From Patiria miniata (taxonomy: Eukaryota > Echinodermata > Asteroidea > Valvatida > Asterinidae): a stretch of 64,000 nucleotides of DNA. The first letter of the stretch is position 1. Every line of letters starts with the position of its first letter. Positions 53,150 to 64,000 of this stretch are shown here, in pieces. The notes under the pieces were generated by a model. It worked only from the letters and a program-made list of their open reading frames with translations. It had not been told where the DNA came from and made no database searches. The stretch is taken from positions 34,978,129-35,042,128 of the forward strand of contig NW_024037059.1 of the NCBI RefSeq assembly GCF_015706575.1, in the 5' to 3' direction. The position numbers and the translations under genes are program-made.

Positions 53150-56100
53150 ATGAAGCTGCCGAGATGTTTGCGTGATTGGTGGGGCTGGATAGTCGTCGTG
53201 ATCGCCTCTCTGCAGCTTGCGCTTGCTATAGGACCAATATACAACTACCACATGTACCTGCTCAGTTTTCAGGAGGAGTTTGGTACAAATACGGCCATAA
53301 CAGGTGGGATTATTTTTGCCCTCAAATGCTGGACTTCTTCCCAATTGCCAGTCACACAGCAATCTATGAAGCCCGGGAAGGGACAGGGTGGATTTTTTTT
53401 TTTGAATTTCCTAATTCGTTCGCACGAATTACTAATTCGTTCGCACGAATTGCTAATTCGTTCGCACGAATTACTAATTCGTGCGAAAGAATTACTAATT
53501 CGTTCCCACGAATTACTAATTCGTTCCCACGAATTACTAATTCGTGCGAACGAATTAGCAAACTCCAAAAAAAAATTCCACCATGTCCCTTCCCGGGCTT
53601 CATAGCAATGCGTTTTAACTTCCCTGAATAAAAAAAAAAATCCCGAATTTCAAATCTGAAACTTGATACTTGATATTAACTGTAAAAGTTGCTCACTCGG
53701 TTAATAACAACCATGGTAGAAACAGTGGCGTCGCCAAGGGGGGGGGCCAGGGGGGCACGTGCCCCCCCCCCCGGAAAACCTAGTCCCCCCCCCCAGTGCC
53801 CCCCCCCCGAGTGCCCCCCCCCCCCATCAAATGCTGGTGCCCCCCCCCCCCCTATCCTCTGCAAAATTCTGCGCGTTGTTAAAATCATTACCTCAAAAAT
53901 AGCAATTTCTGGAGATATCTTCAGATCGAATTTAGCATCAAATGTGGCACCATTTTGCATCTAGCCCATCCTCCGTATGCGAAAATTTTCCAAAGGGGAG
54001 GGGGGGTCCTTAGACCCCTCCCCCAGGACAGCGATCCGTATCCACCTAAGTGCCCCCCATCAAATGCTGGTGCCCCCCTATCCTCTGCAAAATTCTGCGC
54101 GTTGTTAAAATCATTACCTCAAAAATAGCAATTTCTGGAGATATTTTCAGATCGAATTTAGCATCAAATGTCGCACCATTTTGCATCTAGCCCATTCTCC
54201 GTATGCGAACATTTTCCAAAGGGGAAGGGGGCACCCCCTCCCCTTAGACCCCTCCCCCAGGACGGCGATCCGTATCCACCTAAGTGCCCCCCCCCATCAA
54301 ATGCTGGTGCCCCCCCCCTGTGCCCCCCCCCCCCCCTGTGCCCCCCAGACTGAAAAGTCTGGTGACGCCACTGGGTAGAAAATCACAATTACTACCTCTA
54401 GGAGTGTAGCTATCTTCAAGTTGTTAAAACGATAACATTTTGTTGTACTTTTCGACAAACCTTCTCTAAATTTCCCCTGAAAATTGCTGGAGAAAAAAAA
54501 AAACAGTCTAGATCTCAGATCGCTCCGTGACTCACAAAAAAAGAAGGCGTCATGCATTGGTCGGTTTAATTTCAAGTATTAATATGTACAGTCCATGCCT
54601 TTGGAATTCACCAAACACAACCACAGGTTTTGCCCAAACACACATGAAACCATTGGTGTTTTTACTAATACAATAGGCCTACTTATTGATGCTGGAATAC
54701 GTTTTTCCCCATGGCATGTCAACATGTAGTGTACGGTACTGATTCATTGAACAATGTCCAACGGCAGTTTTTTATACAATAAAAGGAGTAAAGTGCACAT
54801 TGTACTTCCGTACGTAGGCCTACGTGTGCGACGAGGCAAACCGATTGTGTTCGATATTCAGCTTCAAGCGTTAAAGGGCATCACAAGCTTATCTGAAAAT
54901 CTGAAATGATTTTGCATGGGCATTCCCCGAGTCAGAGTCCGAGGCCCGAGTCATATAGGTCGAGTCTGAGTCCCAGTCACGAGGTCACCAGGGTCGAGTC
55001 CGAGTCACGAGTCATCTTTTAGTATTATATATTGGAAAGAAAAATATTGAGGTATTGCTGAAACATCACAGTGTAAATGCTTCCATTTTGTCATAGCTTA
55101 TCTCTTATTTAATGAACTAGAAATACATGTATAACATCATAGAATAAGCCAATGAAGACGATCGATCTCAGTTAACATTAAAAAGGGACTTCTACAAATA
55201 ACGGTTCATTTCGGTATAGCCTACTCGGTTCCCGTCAATGCCAAACAAGTTTTGCTATCTACATATTATGCGTCATTAAAATTGCTCAAGAAATTACTGT
55301 TTATATTTTATCAAAGTCATATGCAAGACTTTTAAAGTTAGTTTACATTGTACACTTATGCAATGTATGGTTTTAGAAGTAATCAAAACTACGAATACTA
55401 CCAGTATTAAAAACCGCTTTCAGGTTGTAGATGAACTGAGTGCCCATGTGCACGTCAGATTTAAACACCAACTGATTAAGGAGTTGACATGTTATCACTC
55501 TAAAACCAGATTGGTTGTCATAACCAATACAGCACCAAGGGCGGATCCAGAACACAATTTTTTGGGGGGCCAAAAAAAATTTGGTGCCCCAAAAAAGTGG
55601 GTCAAAAAATTACGGCGTGGGGTTCGGGGCCCGCTTAAGGGCCCCGAAAAAATTTGGATTCTAGATGCTCTGTGGTGCGATCTGAGGCAATTTCTGACCA
55701 CTTTAACCAATGTTTTTTTTGAGGAAAAGATGGTGGTGTACTCATTGCCTGCCTTTATTGCGATGTCACATAAAAAATTTAAAAAATTGGTTTCGTTTTG
55801 TGGGGGGCCATGGCCCCCTTTGGCCCCCCCCCCCCTGGATCCGCCCTTGTACAGCACCACACACCAGGTACTGCCTGGCAGGGTACCAGTGTCTGGAAAG
55901 GATAATCTGGTACCAAACAGTATCAAGCTTGGATTTACGCAATATCGATGCATTGATTTCCAAAATCAATATATCGGGAATTTGCTAGCCGCGTGTGTAT
56001 TATGTACAGTACCTAGATGCATTTCTTCTATACACTGCGCACACTGACTGTATCGCTTGCTCGGGAAAATTAGTCTTCAAAATAATGTGTAATTATATTG

Positions 56101-59100
56101 TTGAAAAAAAACCAGTGATTTGTGGTAATTTTGGTTGAGTCCAGAGTCACGCAGGTCGAGTAGGAGTCCAAGTTCGAGTCCGCTAGGTCGAGTCCGAATC
56201 TGATACATTTGTCATCGTGACTCGAGTCCAAGTCCGGGTCATGGAAAATGGGACTGGAGTCGAGTCCGAGTCTGAGCCACGAGTCATGTGTAACCAATTT
56301 TGGTTGGATATGCAGAAATATTTTGCCCCAATGTAACTTGCCCACAAATACAATGTTGGAGGCCAACGGGCCGTCAGAGGGTTCAGTGATCCCTCTCTCG
56401 AGTAGGTCCTCCACTTGTCTGGCGATCTCCTCTTGGTTGCAAGAAGGATGGCGCTAGAATATTTCCCTTATCGGTTTCGCATCTCCAGTCTCAGTGTTGT
56501 GTCTTATGAAGTCGCACTTCCCATTGTCCAGATCGTCCTTCGAGAAGACATCGGCGGAGTCAGTGAGGAGGCTGGCTACCGCCTCGTGGTGTTGGGGTTG
56601 TAAGTCACCGGTGCTGCGCTGCCACAAGTCCAGGAGATGATGGGGAACACTACTGGATTGTGTGCCTCCTGCCGCTGAAGCTCCAAGCTACACCTCCTCC
56701 ACATCTCCCTCTTGAACCTGTGAGAGATGACCCCATGGTTCCGCTCCGAAGGAGGCATTCCCTTTATCCAGGGTTAAGAACACCCAAGGCCATAGTCCCT
56801 CCCTTCCCCGTTTTCACAAGCGTCCTTGCCAGAATTGATCCTTTGCTCGTTAACTCCTCATTATCCGCCACCAGTTCAATGATTCCTGTAGTTCCTCAGC
56901 AGTGTTGAAGTACTCGTACTCGGTACTCGTACTTTACGACTCGAGTACTTTTTTGGAGTACTCGCACTCGTACTCGTACTCAAATGTCAAAGTACTCGTA
57001 CTCGAAATGACGGTACTCGTACTCGGGCAGCAAAGTACTCGTACTCGACATGTCGAAATTGTACTCAATCATTAAAGTACTCGTACTCGAAAAGCAGAAC
57101 TCGGGGGGGGGATGTTATAGCTTCCCTTACCATGGCCTTATTTTATCGATACTTTCAGTTTGAAATGGTTGATTGGCTTGTTGAGAAATCGAGATTTCCT
57201 GATTTTCTTCTGTGCAAGTCCAGACAAACACATTTAACAGCTAGTCGTGAGTGGGTCTGTCTGTTTATCGGTCTGACTGGGCCTGGGCCAATTACGCACA
57301 ATGTACAAGTACTCGTACTCGTAATCGAAAGTACAATTACTCGTACTCTGAGACTCATTCTTGTACTCGGAGGTACCCGTACTCGTACTCGTACTCGTAC
57401 TCGGCAACCTATTAGTACTCGGCAGTACTCTGTGCTCGGAAAAAAGTACTCGATTTCAACACTGTTCCTCAGCTTCCAACTTGTGAGTGGTTCTTCCTAG
57501 GACTAGCGCCTCATGGCTAGGAGGTATTACGGTATCTTCCGCAACATTTTATCTCACCCGGTATGGGTCCTGGAGAAGGGATATCCTATTAAAATTACTC
57601 AAAGATCTCGTCTTTGAGTTCATTAATTTGTGTGAACTCACTTGAAATAAAGCAAATTCTCAAACATGCATCAGTTTTCTCAATTGTACAAATCAGCCTT
57701 ATGTTTCATTTCCATATGGACGTCATGTATTTGCTTCTGGTATCAAGGTACACCGCCAGGTAACATTACGTCTAGCCATTTGAATACCGCAAGAGGTATA
57801 ACCTTTCAAGAAATACCCACCAAGCACTTGGTCATTTATTATATTATTATTAAGTTAAGAAGGCCCTGAAGGGTTGTTGCCAAGGAAGATGCTGTTGCTA
57901 GAAAACAAACAGTAATTAACATGATTATATGGTTATTGAGGTCAAAATAATATCCAAATCAAATTACTAATTTTTTTTTCTAAACTTTTATCTATTGATG
58001 GAATAAGGCAATAATTGAGAGGAAATAAGTCTCTTAGATGGCCCGCGTTCCTCTAAATGCTGCTATCGGCCGTATTTTTTTTTTCTTATGTGACGTTACT
58101 TATCTGCTCCTGGTATCCAGGTCCACCGCCAGGAAACCATAACAATAGGCAATTCGACTACCCCAAGGTGTAATCTTTCCAGAAATACACACCAACACAC
58201 TTGTACATTTCTGGCAAATAAACATCCCCGGGCTGGCTCCTGGACTATGACATGATGCGAAGGGATGCCAGCCCTTGCAGGTTTTTCCCCAGCTAATTAC
58301 CCATTTATACTCCTGGGTGGAGATGAAAAGTATTCAGCAGCTGGATTCGAACCCTGGAACTCTGATCATGAGTCATGAGCCCTAACCACTAGGCTACACT
58401 CCAACAGACTGAATACACTGAGTCCAGGAGCATCCTATATTTGAAAAGTGTAACGCTCTCTAACATTCCAACATTTTGTAGCTGTTGCTTGTGAATGTTA
58501 AAATATAGGAATCACTGATTTTTGACTCACTAGTTAAGTGATATTTTCATGATGGCGGAAACCTTCCAGACTTTTGGGCGCGAACTATTTGACCATTATT
58601 CCAATATCTTCTTTGTTCTTCATTTTCAATTATTGATTCCTCAATTTCTGCAAATAACTTTGTGAGATTAGCCAGGATGGCTGATATTTGTTTGAATTTA
58701 TCGTGATTTTGTCCAGTGAACTTAATTTAAGAATTTTGTAATTATTGTTATTTAGCTTTAATCATTACACATTACAAAGTGACGAAGGCAACTCAACATG
58801 TCTTATTGATGGCCTCGTCATTTTACAGAAAATAAACAGAAAAGGATCCAAGCCAGAGCGACTAGCCTGTGTGTATCTACACTTTATCTAAAACCCCGGA
58901 CACATAGGTGGAAGATCCGGGCATTGGTGGAAGATCCTTGTATGAGTCGAAAAGGACTCATTAGATATACAAGGTGAGAAACGAATCACTACAATACACA
59001 TGTACTTCTAAAACTGGTACCTTGTCTAAAAGTATGTATCCCTTCTAAACAGGATGGGTGGGCTGCGTAACTCACTCCTTGACGTGCCTCGGAAGCATCC

Positions 59101-62100
59101 CAGCTGCCGCCCTCATTCGGCGGCTGAGCCCTCGGACGGTCATTCTGGTGGGAGTGTTGCTGAACTGCGGGGGGTTCTTCGCTACCGCCTTCGTGCCGTC
59201 GCTGGGATACGCGTTCCTGACTTACGGGGTGGTCGTGGGGCTTGGGGACAGCTTCATTCTTCAAGCCGGGTACACACTGAGTCTGATGTGGTTTCCGACG
59301 AAGTACTGTGCACGCGCATCCTCGGTCATCATAGTCGGTACACCAAGTGGTATGTAGTGAATTTAGTTTTGTTACTGACATTCATACAGCGTGTCCCAAT
59401 AAACATTGTGCATGAAGAAGTCGCTGATTTACTAAAATGTTTGTCTTACTAGCTAAGCAAATTTTATATTATTTTAAAGCAAGTGGTCTTGTTTATAAGT
59501 GCAACATAAAGGCCATGCAATATTTCAAGCAGTGCGTAATACCAATAACCAAATAAGTGGTATATACAGGGTGAGTCAAAAAAGCGGAACTCAAACCCTC
59601 AAACTTTTTCATATTTCATATTTTAAAAAAATATGCAGCACCAAAAACAATTATTACTGGAAAGCCAATTTCATAATCTACTTTTAGATACAAAAAAACA
59701 TTACTGAAATTGCTCAATCCGTTCAAACAATATCACCAATTAAAAGCATTTACCCTAAAACCTGTTTCGTCCAAAACAAGCAATTTGTTGTGTGTTTTCA
59801 CCGTTTGGAACAACGAAGAAAATGACACAGAATACTTGTTTCAACAACTGTCAACAACTGTAGTACACAATATGATCATGGGCGTCGCCAGGATTTTTTC
59901 TAGAGGGGGGCAAAAAAGATTTTGCCAAAAAAAATGCTTGTATTTCTCAACACATTCTCGATTTATCAGTTTTAGAGGGGGGCAGGGACAATTTGCCCCC
60001 CCCCCCAACTCATCAAATTTACACCACTTTGTCTTCGCGACCTTTTTTTGCAGATGTTGTAGTATTGCCTTATTTAAGGTTCAAATTACATTATAAACAA
60101 TCTATAGTCACATAGAGATGTTATGAAATTGCGTAAATTTCAGGCAAAACGAGGTCTGCGTCACGACAAAGTCTGGAATCGTGAACCTCAGCACAAAGAC
60201 AAGCCAATCTGACCCATTATGCAAGGGTTTGTTTGAAAAGATTGAAGTTTGTTTTATTTAACAAATGTACCATTTTTCTTCAAATTATGCTGTTGTTCTG
60301 TCAAATATCCATTTTTGCAGAATTCTGCCAGAAATCTGCCCAAAAAAAATCCATTCTGTCAAATTTTCTGTCAAACTCGTTTTGAAACAAAAAATCCGTC
60401 CCAGTTAGCCGAAAATCGGCTAAAACGGTCACCCTGGTTTAAATGGTGATATTCTTTGAACGGATTGAGCAATTTCCGTAAATTCTTCATCTAAAAGTAG
60501 CTTATGAAATTGGCTTTTCAGTCATTATTTTTTGATGCTACCTATTTTTTTAAATATGAAATATAGTTTTTGGTGTTTGGATTCCGCTTTTTTTTTACTC
60601 ACCCTGTACAACCAAATACTAAGTGTGGAAATTACATTGTGCAGGTCGAAAAATACATAGGTTTGCATGGTTGGATTTTCTTGATTTTTTCACCAAACAT
60701 AAACAAGACCGGACCATCGGCTTCAAAATGCTATAAAATTTGATCAGCTAATCTAACCAGCTTTTGAGAAATTCAGCGATTTCTTCATGCACAATATTTA
60801 TTGGGTCACGCTGTATTTACAGTAATTTACAGTAATTCTTTCCGTCAGATGAATATAACTCGTGCATTAACATACCATTATACTGTAAGATGTACAAAAT
60901 TAATATCATACCATGGAATAACGAACTGTACAAAAGCTACACCATAGAGTGAAGAGCTTTGCAAAGACCATACCATAGAAAAAGGGATGTTCAAAAACCA
61001 AACTGCAAAACACACAGCTTGGAATGTGTAAAACACATACCATAGAATGAAGGCTGTACAAAAAAAATACCATAGAAAAAGAGCCTACAAAGCATCATAC
61101 CATATCCAAACCTCGTTGTCATGGCATCAAGCAGTACCACTTAATACTAGCTGCTCTCTGTTATTGTCTTGTGGTTGAATGTAGTCTCTGGGAGCGAAGT
61201 TAAATATTGCCCTCTCTTATCGTAAGGTATGTTGATCTCCGGACTGGTACTCAACACGTTGATATCGGCATACGGCTGGCGTCACGCCTTCATGATGGCA
61301 TCCAGTGTCATCTTCGTCATCAGTTTCTTCGCCGGGCTCTTCATGACTACTCCCCCGCCTGTTCCAGACTTGAAACTCCGGGAGGGCGATAGGGGTGCAC
61401 CAGAAACGGAGTTGCAACCTACCGGGTTGCACCCGGACGACAAACTCCAAGAGATCGGTGACATACAGGATGGTTCGCCATCACCGACCCCGGCTTTGGT
61501 CCCATTCTACCGGCAACTAGCACCCTGGCTCATGGTCATGGGAGTCGCTGTCGGAGCTATGGCGTGGACTTTCCACGCCATCAATCTGGTAAGACTCTTA
61601 CCAGATTGATGGTAAAGACACTCAAACTGTCACACCAACTGTACCCTAAAACGTCTCAGGTTAGACTTTACTAAGTCACTTTTGCCAAGATTTCTAGGTC
61701 AAAATGGCCCGGAAATGATCCAGACAAATGTCATTCTGACTCGTAAAAGTGTAATTTTGACCCGGAAATGTATTACCCTGATTTGGGTCCAAATCGACTT
61801 TAAAAAGTGTAATTCTGTGCATGTATATCTTAAAGAATAACGTTTACGAATTTTCTTTTACTATATATATATATATATATATATATATGATCACAATGTG
61901 GATTTGATAAGGCCTATTGTAAATTGGCGTTTGCGTGTTATGAATTGGCCTCCAAACACATCGTACCAGTGGTGGTGCTCTTGAAAACCATCACTCTTGG
62001 CGATAGCAACTTCCAACAGTGTATCCATGCATGACTTGTCCTAGTTCTTGAAAATAGTTTGTGACTTGAATTGAGACTGGAGGACCTGTGGTGGCCTTGT

Positions 62101-63824
62101 GAGGACATGCGTGGACATGCGAGAATTTGTGATGGACACTGATCTACCATTCCAAAGCCTGGAAACCAGTGTATGTCTCTTGCATCGAATTAAATTGAAT
62201 CCAATCACATCAGTTGATATATAACTTATTCCATGGTTTTTTTATTTTCAAAGTCGAGTTTCATGGACAGCATCGGTCTAACTGAGGGCAATATCTCGCT
62301 GGCTGTAGTGGTTCTCTCGCTCGGCCAGATCACGGGCAAGATTCTGGTTGGGATCATCGGCGATTCGCTGCCGTTCCTGAAACTGTATGTCATGGGCGGT
62401 TCGTTCATCGGCGGGGCTGTCCTTTCTGGTTTTCTGAGTCTGACATCGACCTTGCCGCCCATGCTGGCACTGACGTTTTGTAAGTACAGCCAAGATGGTA
62501 GCCACAACGGTATCTATGTGCCTGCTGGGCACATTGTATTATGTGCATGTACTCTAGAATCTGCCAAAAGCCCTAAGATGACGATGACTCTTTCACAACT
62601 TGACTCAAAACTTCATTCAAGCTTACCATGGGTATTAGTTGTTGAAGACCCCAGCACTGTGAATATGTTAATCTAAATACCAGCGCTTTGTAAGTTTGTG
62701 TAATTATTTGTTATTCGAAAAATAAAAGCATAAACCGTCTGAAAAAAAAGTTATCAATTTTTTTTTCAAAATCAATTTCTACTCTTTCTGTTAAGAAATC
62801 AAAGACAGTGCATTGGCACTGTTACCTAGATGCCTGAACAAACCTATAAACCATTTCGAGCGAGCAAGCAAGTAATCCTGTCACGAAGGATCCCTTCAGA
62901 TCAATGGCGAAAGCATATTGCTAGCTATTATTTAGATAAACCGTCACGCGACGGGGCAGTTGCTTTGTACACTAGCGCCTACAATGCTTTTTCCATTGAA
63001 GGGGGCTCCCGAGTGTAAAGTGACCACGCGCTATATGGCCGTATTCACTAGTTGGCCATTTTTGTCGAGTTCCCTGAATGTATTTCATTAATTGTTAACT
63101 GTTGAATGGGATGGCGCCAGATTATTTATGCAGGCACAATGCAGCCTTATTTTTACTGTCATCTTTTTTTTTAAATATGGCTTTAAACATTCGTGAATGT
63201 TGAATTACAAATTTAAAATTATTTATTCAGGCACTGGAATTGATTACCAATTAAGTTGTTTCTTTTTTCTTCCCAAGTTCAAAAAATTAAGATTACCTAA
63301 CTTCAATTCAATATGGCCGACCCGTGAATAAGGCCCATAGAAAGTGAAGTAATTTTCCGTTATAAAGTTGGAAAGAAACCCAGCAGGATATGCCAGGGAT
63401 ACCCACGAAATCAGGTAGGGATTGAAAACCCAATCGGCAATGTCAGCCCCAGCGGGAATAGAACCCGAGCCACGGAAAGTGTAAGGCAAAGGTTTAAACT
63501 ACCACAGCGCGAACCAAAAGTACCACTGACTCGCCAAAACCAATCCGGAAAGCCAATGTTCGAAAATGCAGCGAATTCTATGGGCAAAAGTGGTTTTGCA
63601 AAACTTGAAAAGGTTGTGAATTCCAGAAGACTTGGAGGGTTGGCAATATGAGATTTAAGCAGCTTTTTTTTTACTTTCAGTTTTCGGGATGTGCCGGGCC
63701 GGATTTTACGCTACATTCATTTCGGCTTCCATGGAGATTTTCAACCACTTCGGGATTAGCGTTGTCATATTGCTGGTGCAGATACCGTACGGAATTGGGG
63801 TTCTAATAAGTGCTCCACTGGCCG
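53150..63824 (+). CDS. MFS monocarboxylate-transporter-like protein, copy B (exons 1-5, runs off the window)
   Basis: Exons: 53150-53303, 59053-59349, 61227-61588, 62254-62479 and 63681-63824, with AG/GT borders. Lengths 154, 297, 362, 226 and 144 equal those of copy A exactly, and so do the phases. The encoded start is MKLPRCLRDWWGWIVVVIAS. Differences from copy A are mostly conservative, for example in exon 2 GDSFILQAGYTLSLMWFP for GTSFILQAGFTLILLWFP. The last exon, which holds the final helix and tail in copy A, lies beyond the window; intron 5 has begun. No break is seen, so both copies are probably active with possibly different substrate or expression. Intron 1 (5.7 kb) and intron 2 (1.9 kb) are swollen by transposons. 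Confidence 0.83.
53364..53605. mobile_element. 242-bp foldback transposon filled with palindromic tandem units
   Basis: Inverted ends ctatgaagcccgggaaggga (plus ca), flanked by caat duplications (53360-53363 and 53606-53609). Between T and A runs lie about seven 21-22-bp units aattcgttcgcacgaatt-actaatt; each unit is itself palindromic. Open frames on both strands are by-products. Lies 60 bp after exon 1 of copy B and is absent from copy A. Confidence 0.8.
53723..54373. mobile_element. 651-bp hAT-like element with internal duplication
   Basis: Ends cagtggcgtcgcca and tgacgccactg, flanked by a perfect 8-bp duplication ggtagaaa (53715-53722 and 54374-54381). The interior is C-rich and holds two near-identical copies of a 240-bp segment (about 53825-54055 and 54058-54300, starting atcaaatgctggtgcccc). 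No transposase. It lies in intron 1 of copy B. Confidence 0.82.
54374..55535. other. intron 1 of copy B, ancestral intron sequence
   Basis: About 54400-54780 matches intron 1 of copy A (19930-20230) and the inverted fragment at 15300-15660, for example ccatgcctttggaatt. A gagtccgag low-complexity patch lies at 54930-55020. No gene recognised. Confidence 0.5.
55536..55849. mobile_element. 314-bp hAT-like element
   Basis: Inverted ends caagggcggatccag / ctggatccgcccttg and a perfect 8-bp duplication tacagcac (55528-55535 and 55850-55857). G- and C-rich flanks inside, no transposase. Related partial ends occur near 5354. Confidence 0.82.
56035..56340. repeat. GAGTC repeat in intron 1 of copy B, shared with copy A
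   Basis: Matches 22095-22400: gtcttcaaaataatgtgtaa, then cgagtccgag runs, then gttggat and tttgccccaatgtaac. Present before the gene duplication. Confidence 0.6.
56350..57560 (-). mobile_element. Ty3/gypsy-type LTR retrotransposon pol fossil (partial, broken)
   Basis: The minus strand carries wording of the region from the end of the protease to the start of reverse transcriptase, including VEDLLERGITEPSDGPLAS and DTVIPPSHEALVLGRT-like text. No long terminal repeats are in view. It is a short piece with several breaks and clearly old. A hAT-like element (56900-57464) is inserted in it. Confidence 0.6.
56900..57464. mobile_element. 565-bp hAT-like element with GTACTCG arrays, nested in the gypsy fossil
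   Basis: Ends cagtgttgaa and ttcaacactg, flanked by a perfect 8-bp duplication ttcctcag (56892-56899 and 57465-57472). Both subterminal zones are packed with agtactcgtactcg units. The centre has unrelated unique DNA and no transposase. Confidence 0.82.
58225..58405 (-). mobile_element. tRNA-derived SINE upstream of exon 2 of copy B
   Basis: On the minus strand an A box (tagcctagtggttag) and a perfect B box (ggttcgaatcc) are 40 bp apart, then tctccacccaggagtataaa. Same orientation and place as the SINE at 22660-22860 in copy A. Confidence 0.75.
59387..60813. mobile_element. outer mariner-type MITE (1.43 kb with insertions) in intron 2 of copy B
   Basis: Ends cagcgtgtcccaataaa and tttattgggtcacgctg, flanked by TA (59385-59386 and 60814-60815). 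The inverted ends extend about 45 bp further (gtgcatgaagaa). A second element, 59567-60606, sits inside. Copy A intron 2 has the unoccupied site near 23309. Confidence 0.8.
59567..60606. mobile_element. inner TA-flanked element (1.04 kb) with 165-bp inverted repeats
   Basis: Ends cagggtgagtcaaaaaagcg and its diverged reverse complement, flanked by TA (59565-59566 and 60607-60608). Inverted repeats reach inward to caatccgttcaaa. The core holds a further G-run fragment (ggcgtcgccagga, 59880-60010) like one end of a hAT element: three layers of insertion. Confidence 0.78.
60870..61110. repeat. minisatellite in intron 2 of copy B
   Basis: Units near 33 bp with accatagaatgaag and gctgtacaaaa, matching 23420-23650 in copy A. 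Confidence 0.6.
61862..61888. repeat. (TA)n microsatellite in intron 3 of copy B
   Basis: About 13 uninterrupted TA dinucleotides. Confidence 0.9.
63360..63510 (-). mobile_element. tRNA-type SINE in intron 4 of copy B
   Basis: Minus-strand B-box-like ggttctattcc followed by gctgacattgccgattgggt, as in 27130-27262 of copy A. The one-base change in the B box fits an old, inactive copy. Confidence 0.65.
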
Positions 63825-64000
63825 GTAAGGTGATAGAAATTTGTTAAGCAAGGAGATTTGCCAAGTACAGAAATTAGCTCCTCAACAGAATGTGCCAAAC
63901 AGAATAAACTTGCTCTCAGCCGAGTTTTGCCGAGAACAGAAATTTGCCAACTGACACGATAACTTTCTTCCCAACAGCTCGAAGTATCTGTAGATTCTGA

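Noticed and set aside
53400-53565. Regular repeats giving long frames on both strands
   Set aside because: The period creates the frames; the unit is palindromic DNA inside a transposon.
57132-57500. 122-codon frame with Arg-Thr repeats
   Set aside because: Made by the GTACTCG array of the hAT-like element.

Overview
The window looks like nuclear DNA of a marine invertebrate, most likely a deuterostome (echinoderm, hemichordate or cephalochordate). This is inferred from spliced genes with GT/AG introns, an IgGFc-binding/AMOP/VWD/sushi membrane protein, tRNA-derived SINEs, Penelope, LINE and hAT remnants, and a Polinton. I cannot name the species. Gene density is low and most of the sequence is repeats.

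Layout. 1-8.4 kb: repeats, SINE, MITE and foldback remains, no gene. 8.4-11.9 kb (minus): a single large coding exon for a SUSD2/MUC4-like membrane protein, flanked at a distance by an inverted repeat (6.13-6.65 and 14.08-14.67 kb) and with a degenerate gene fragment at 13.7 kb. 15.3-16.06 kb: an inverted, truncated copy of a transporter exon 1 with part of its intron. 18.1-29.1 kb (plus): a complete six-exon MFS/monocarboxylate-transporter-like gene (copy A, 461 residues predicted). 30.4-46.2 kb: a Polinton (Maverick) with about 281-bp identical terminal inverted repeats and a 6-bp target duplication. 46.2-50 kb: repeat pairs and LINE 3' ends. 51.1-51.8 kb: a decoy copy of the transporter promoter plus exon 1. 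53.15 kb to the end (plus): the second transporter gene (copy B), exons 1-5 present, last exon beyond the window.

The Polinton carries protein-primed DNA polymerase B, a retroviral-type integrase, a packaging ATPase, a candidate major capsid protein, further conserved structural or membrane proteins, and a zinc-ribbon-repeat/HNH-like gene. It looks nearly whole, with about one break, and is young. Two features suggest virus-style gene expression: 18-bp perfect hairpins between two pairs of convergent genes, and a TTATTATAAA-like box next to many start codons. Seven 22-bp repeats and a hairpin lie between the two divergent gene blocks. I see no adenovirus-type protease gene.

The two transporter paralogues keep identical exon lengths and phases. 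Their introns act as paired records of insertion: some SINEs are shared (older than the duplication), while several DNA transposons sit in only one copy and the other keeps the empty site (younger).
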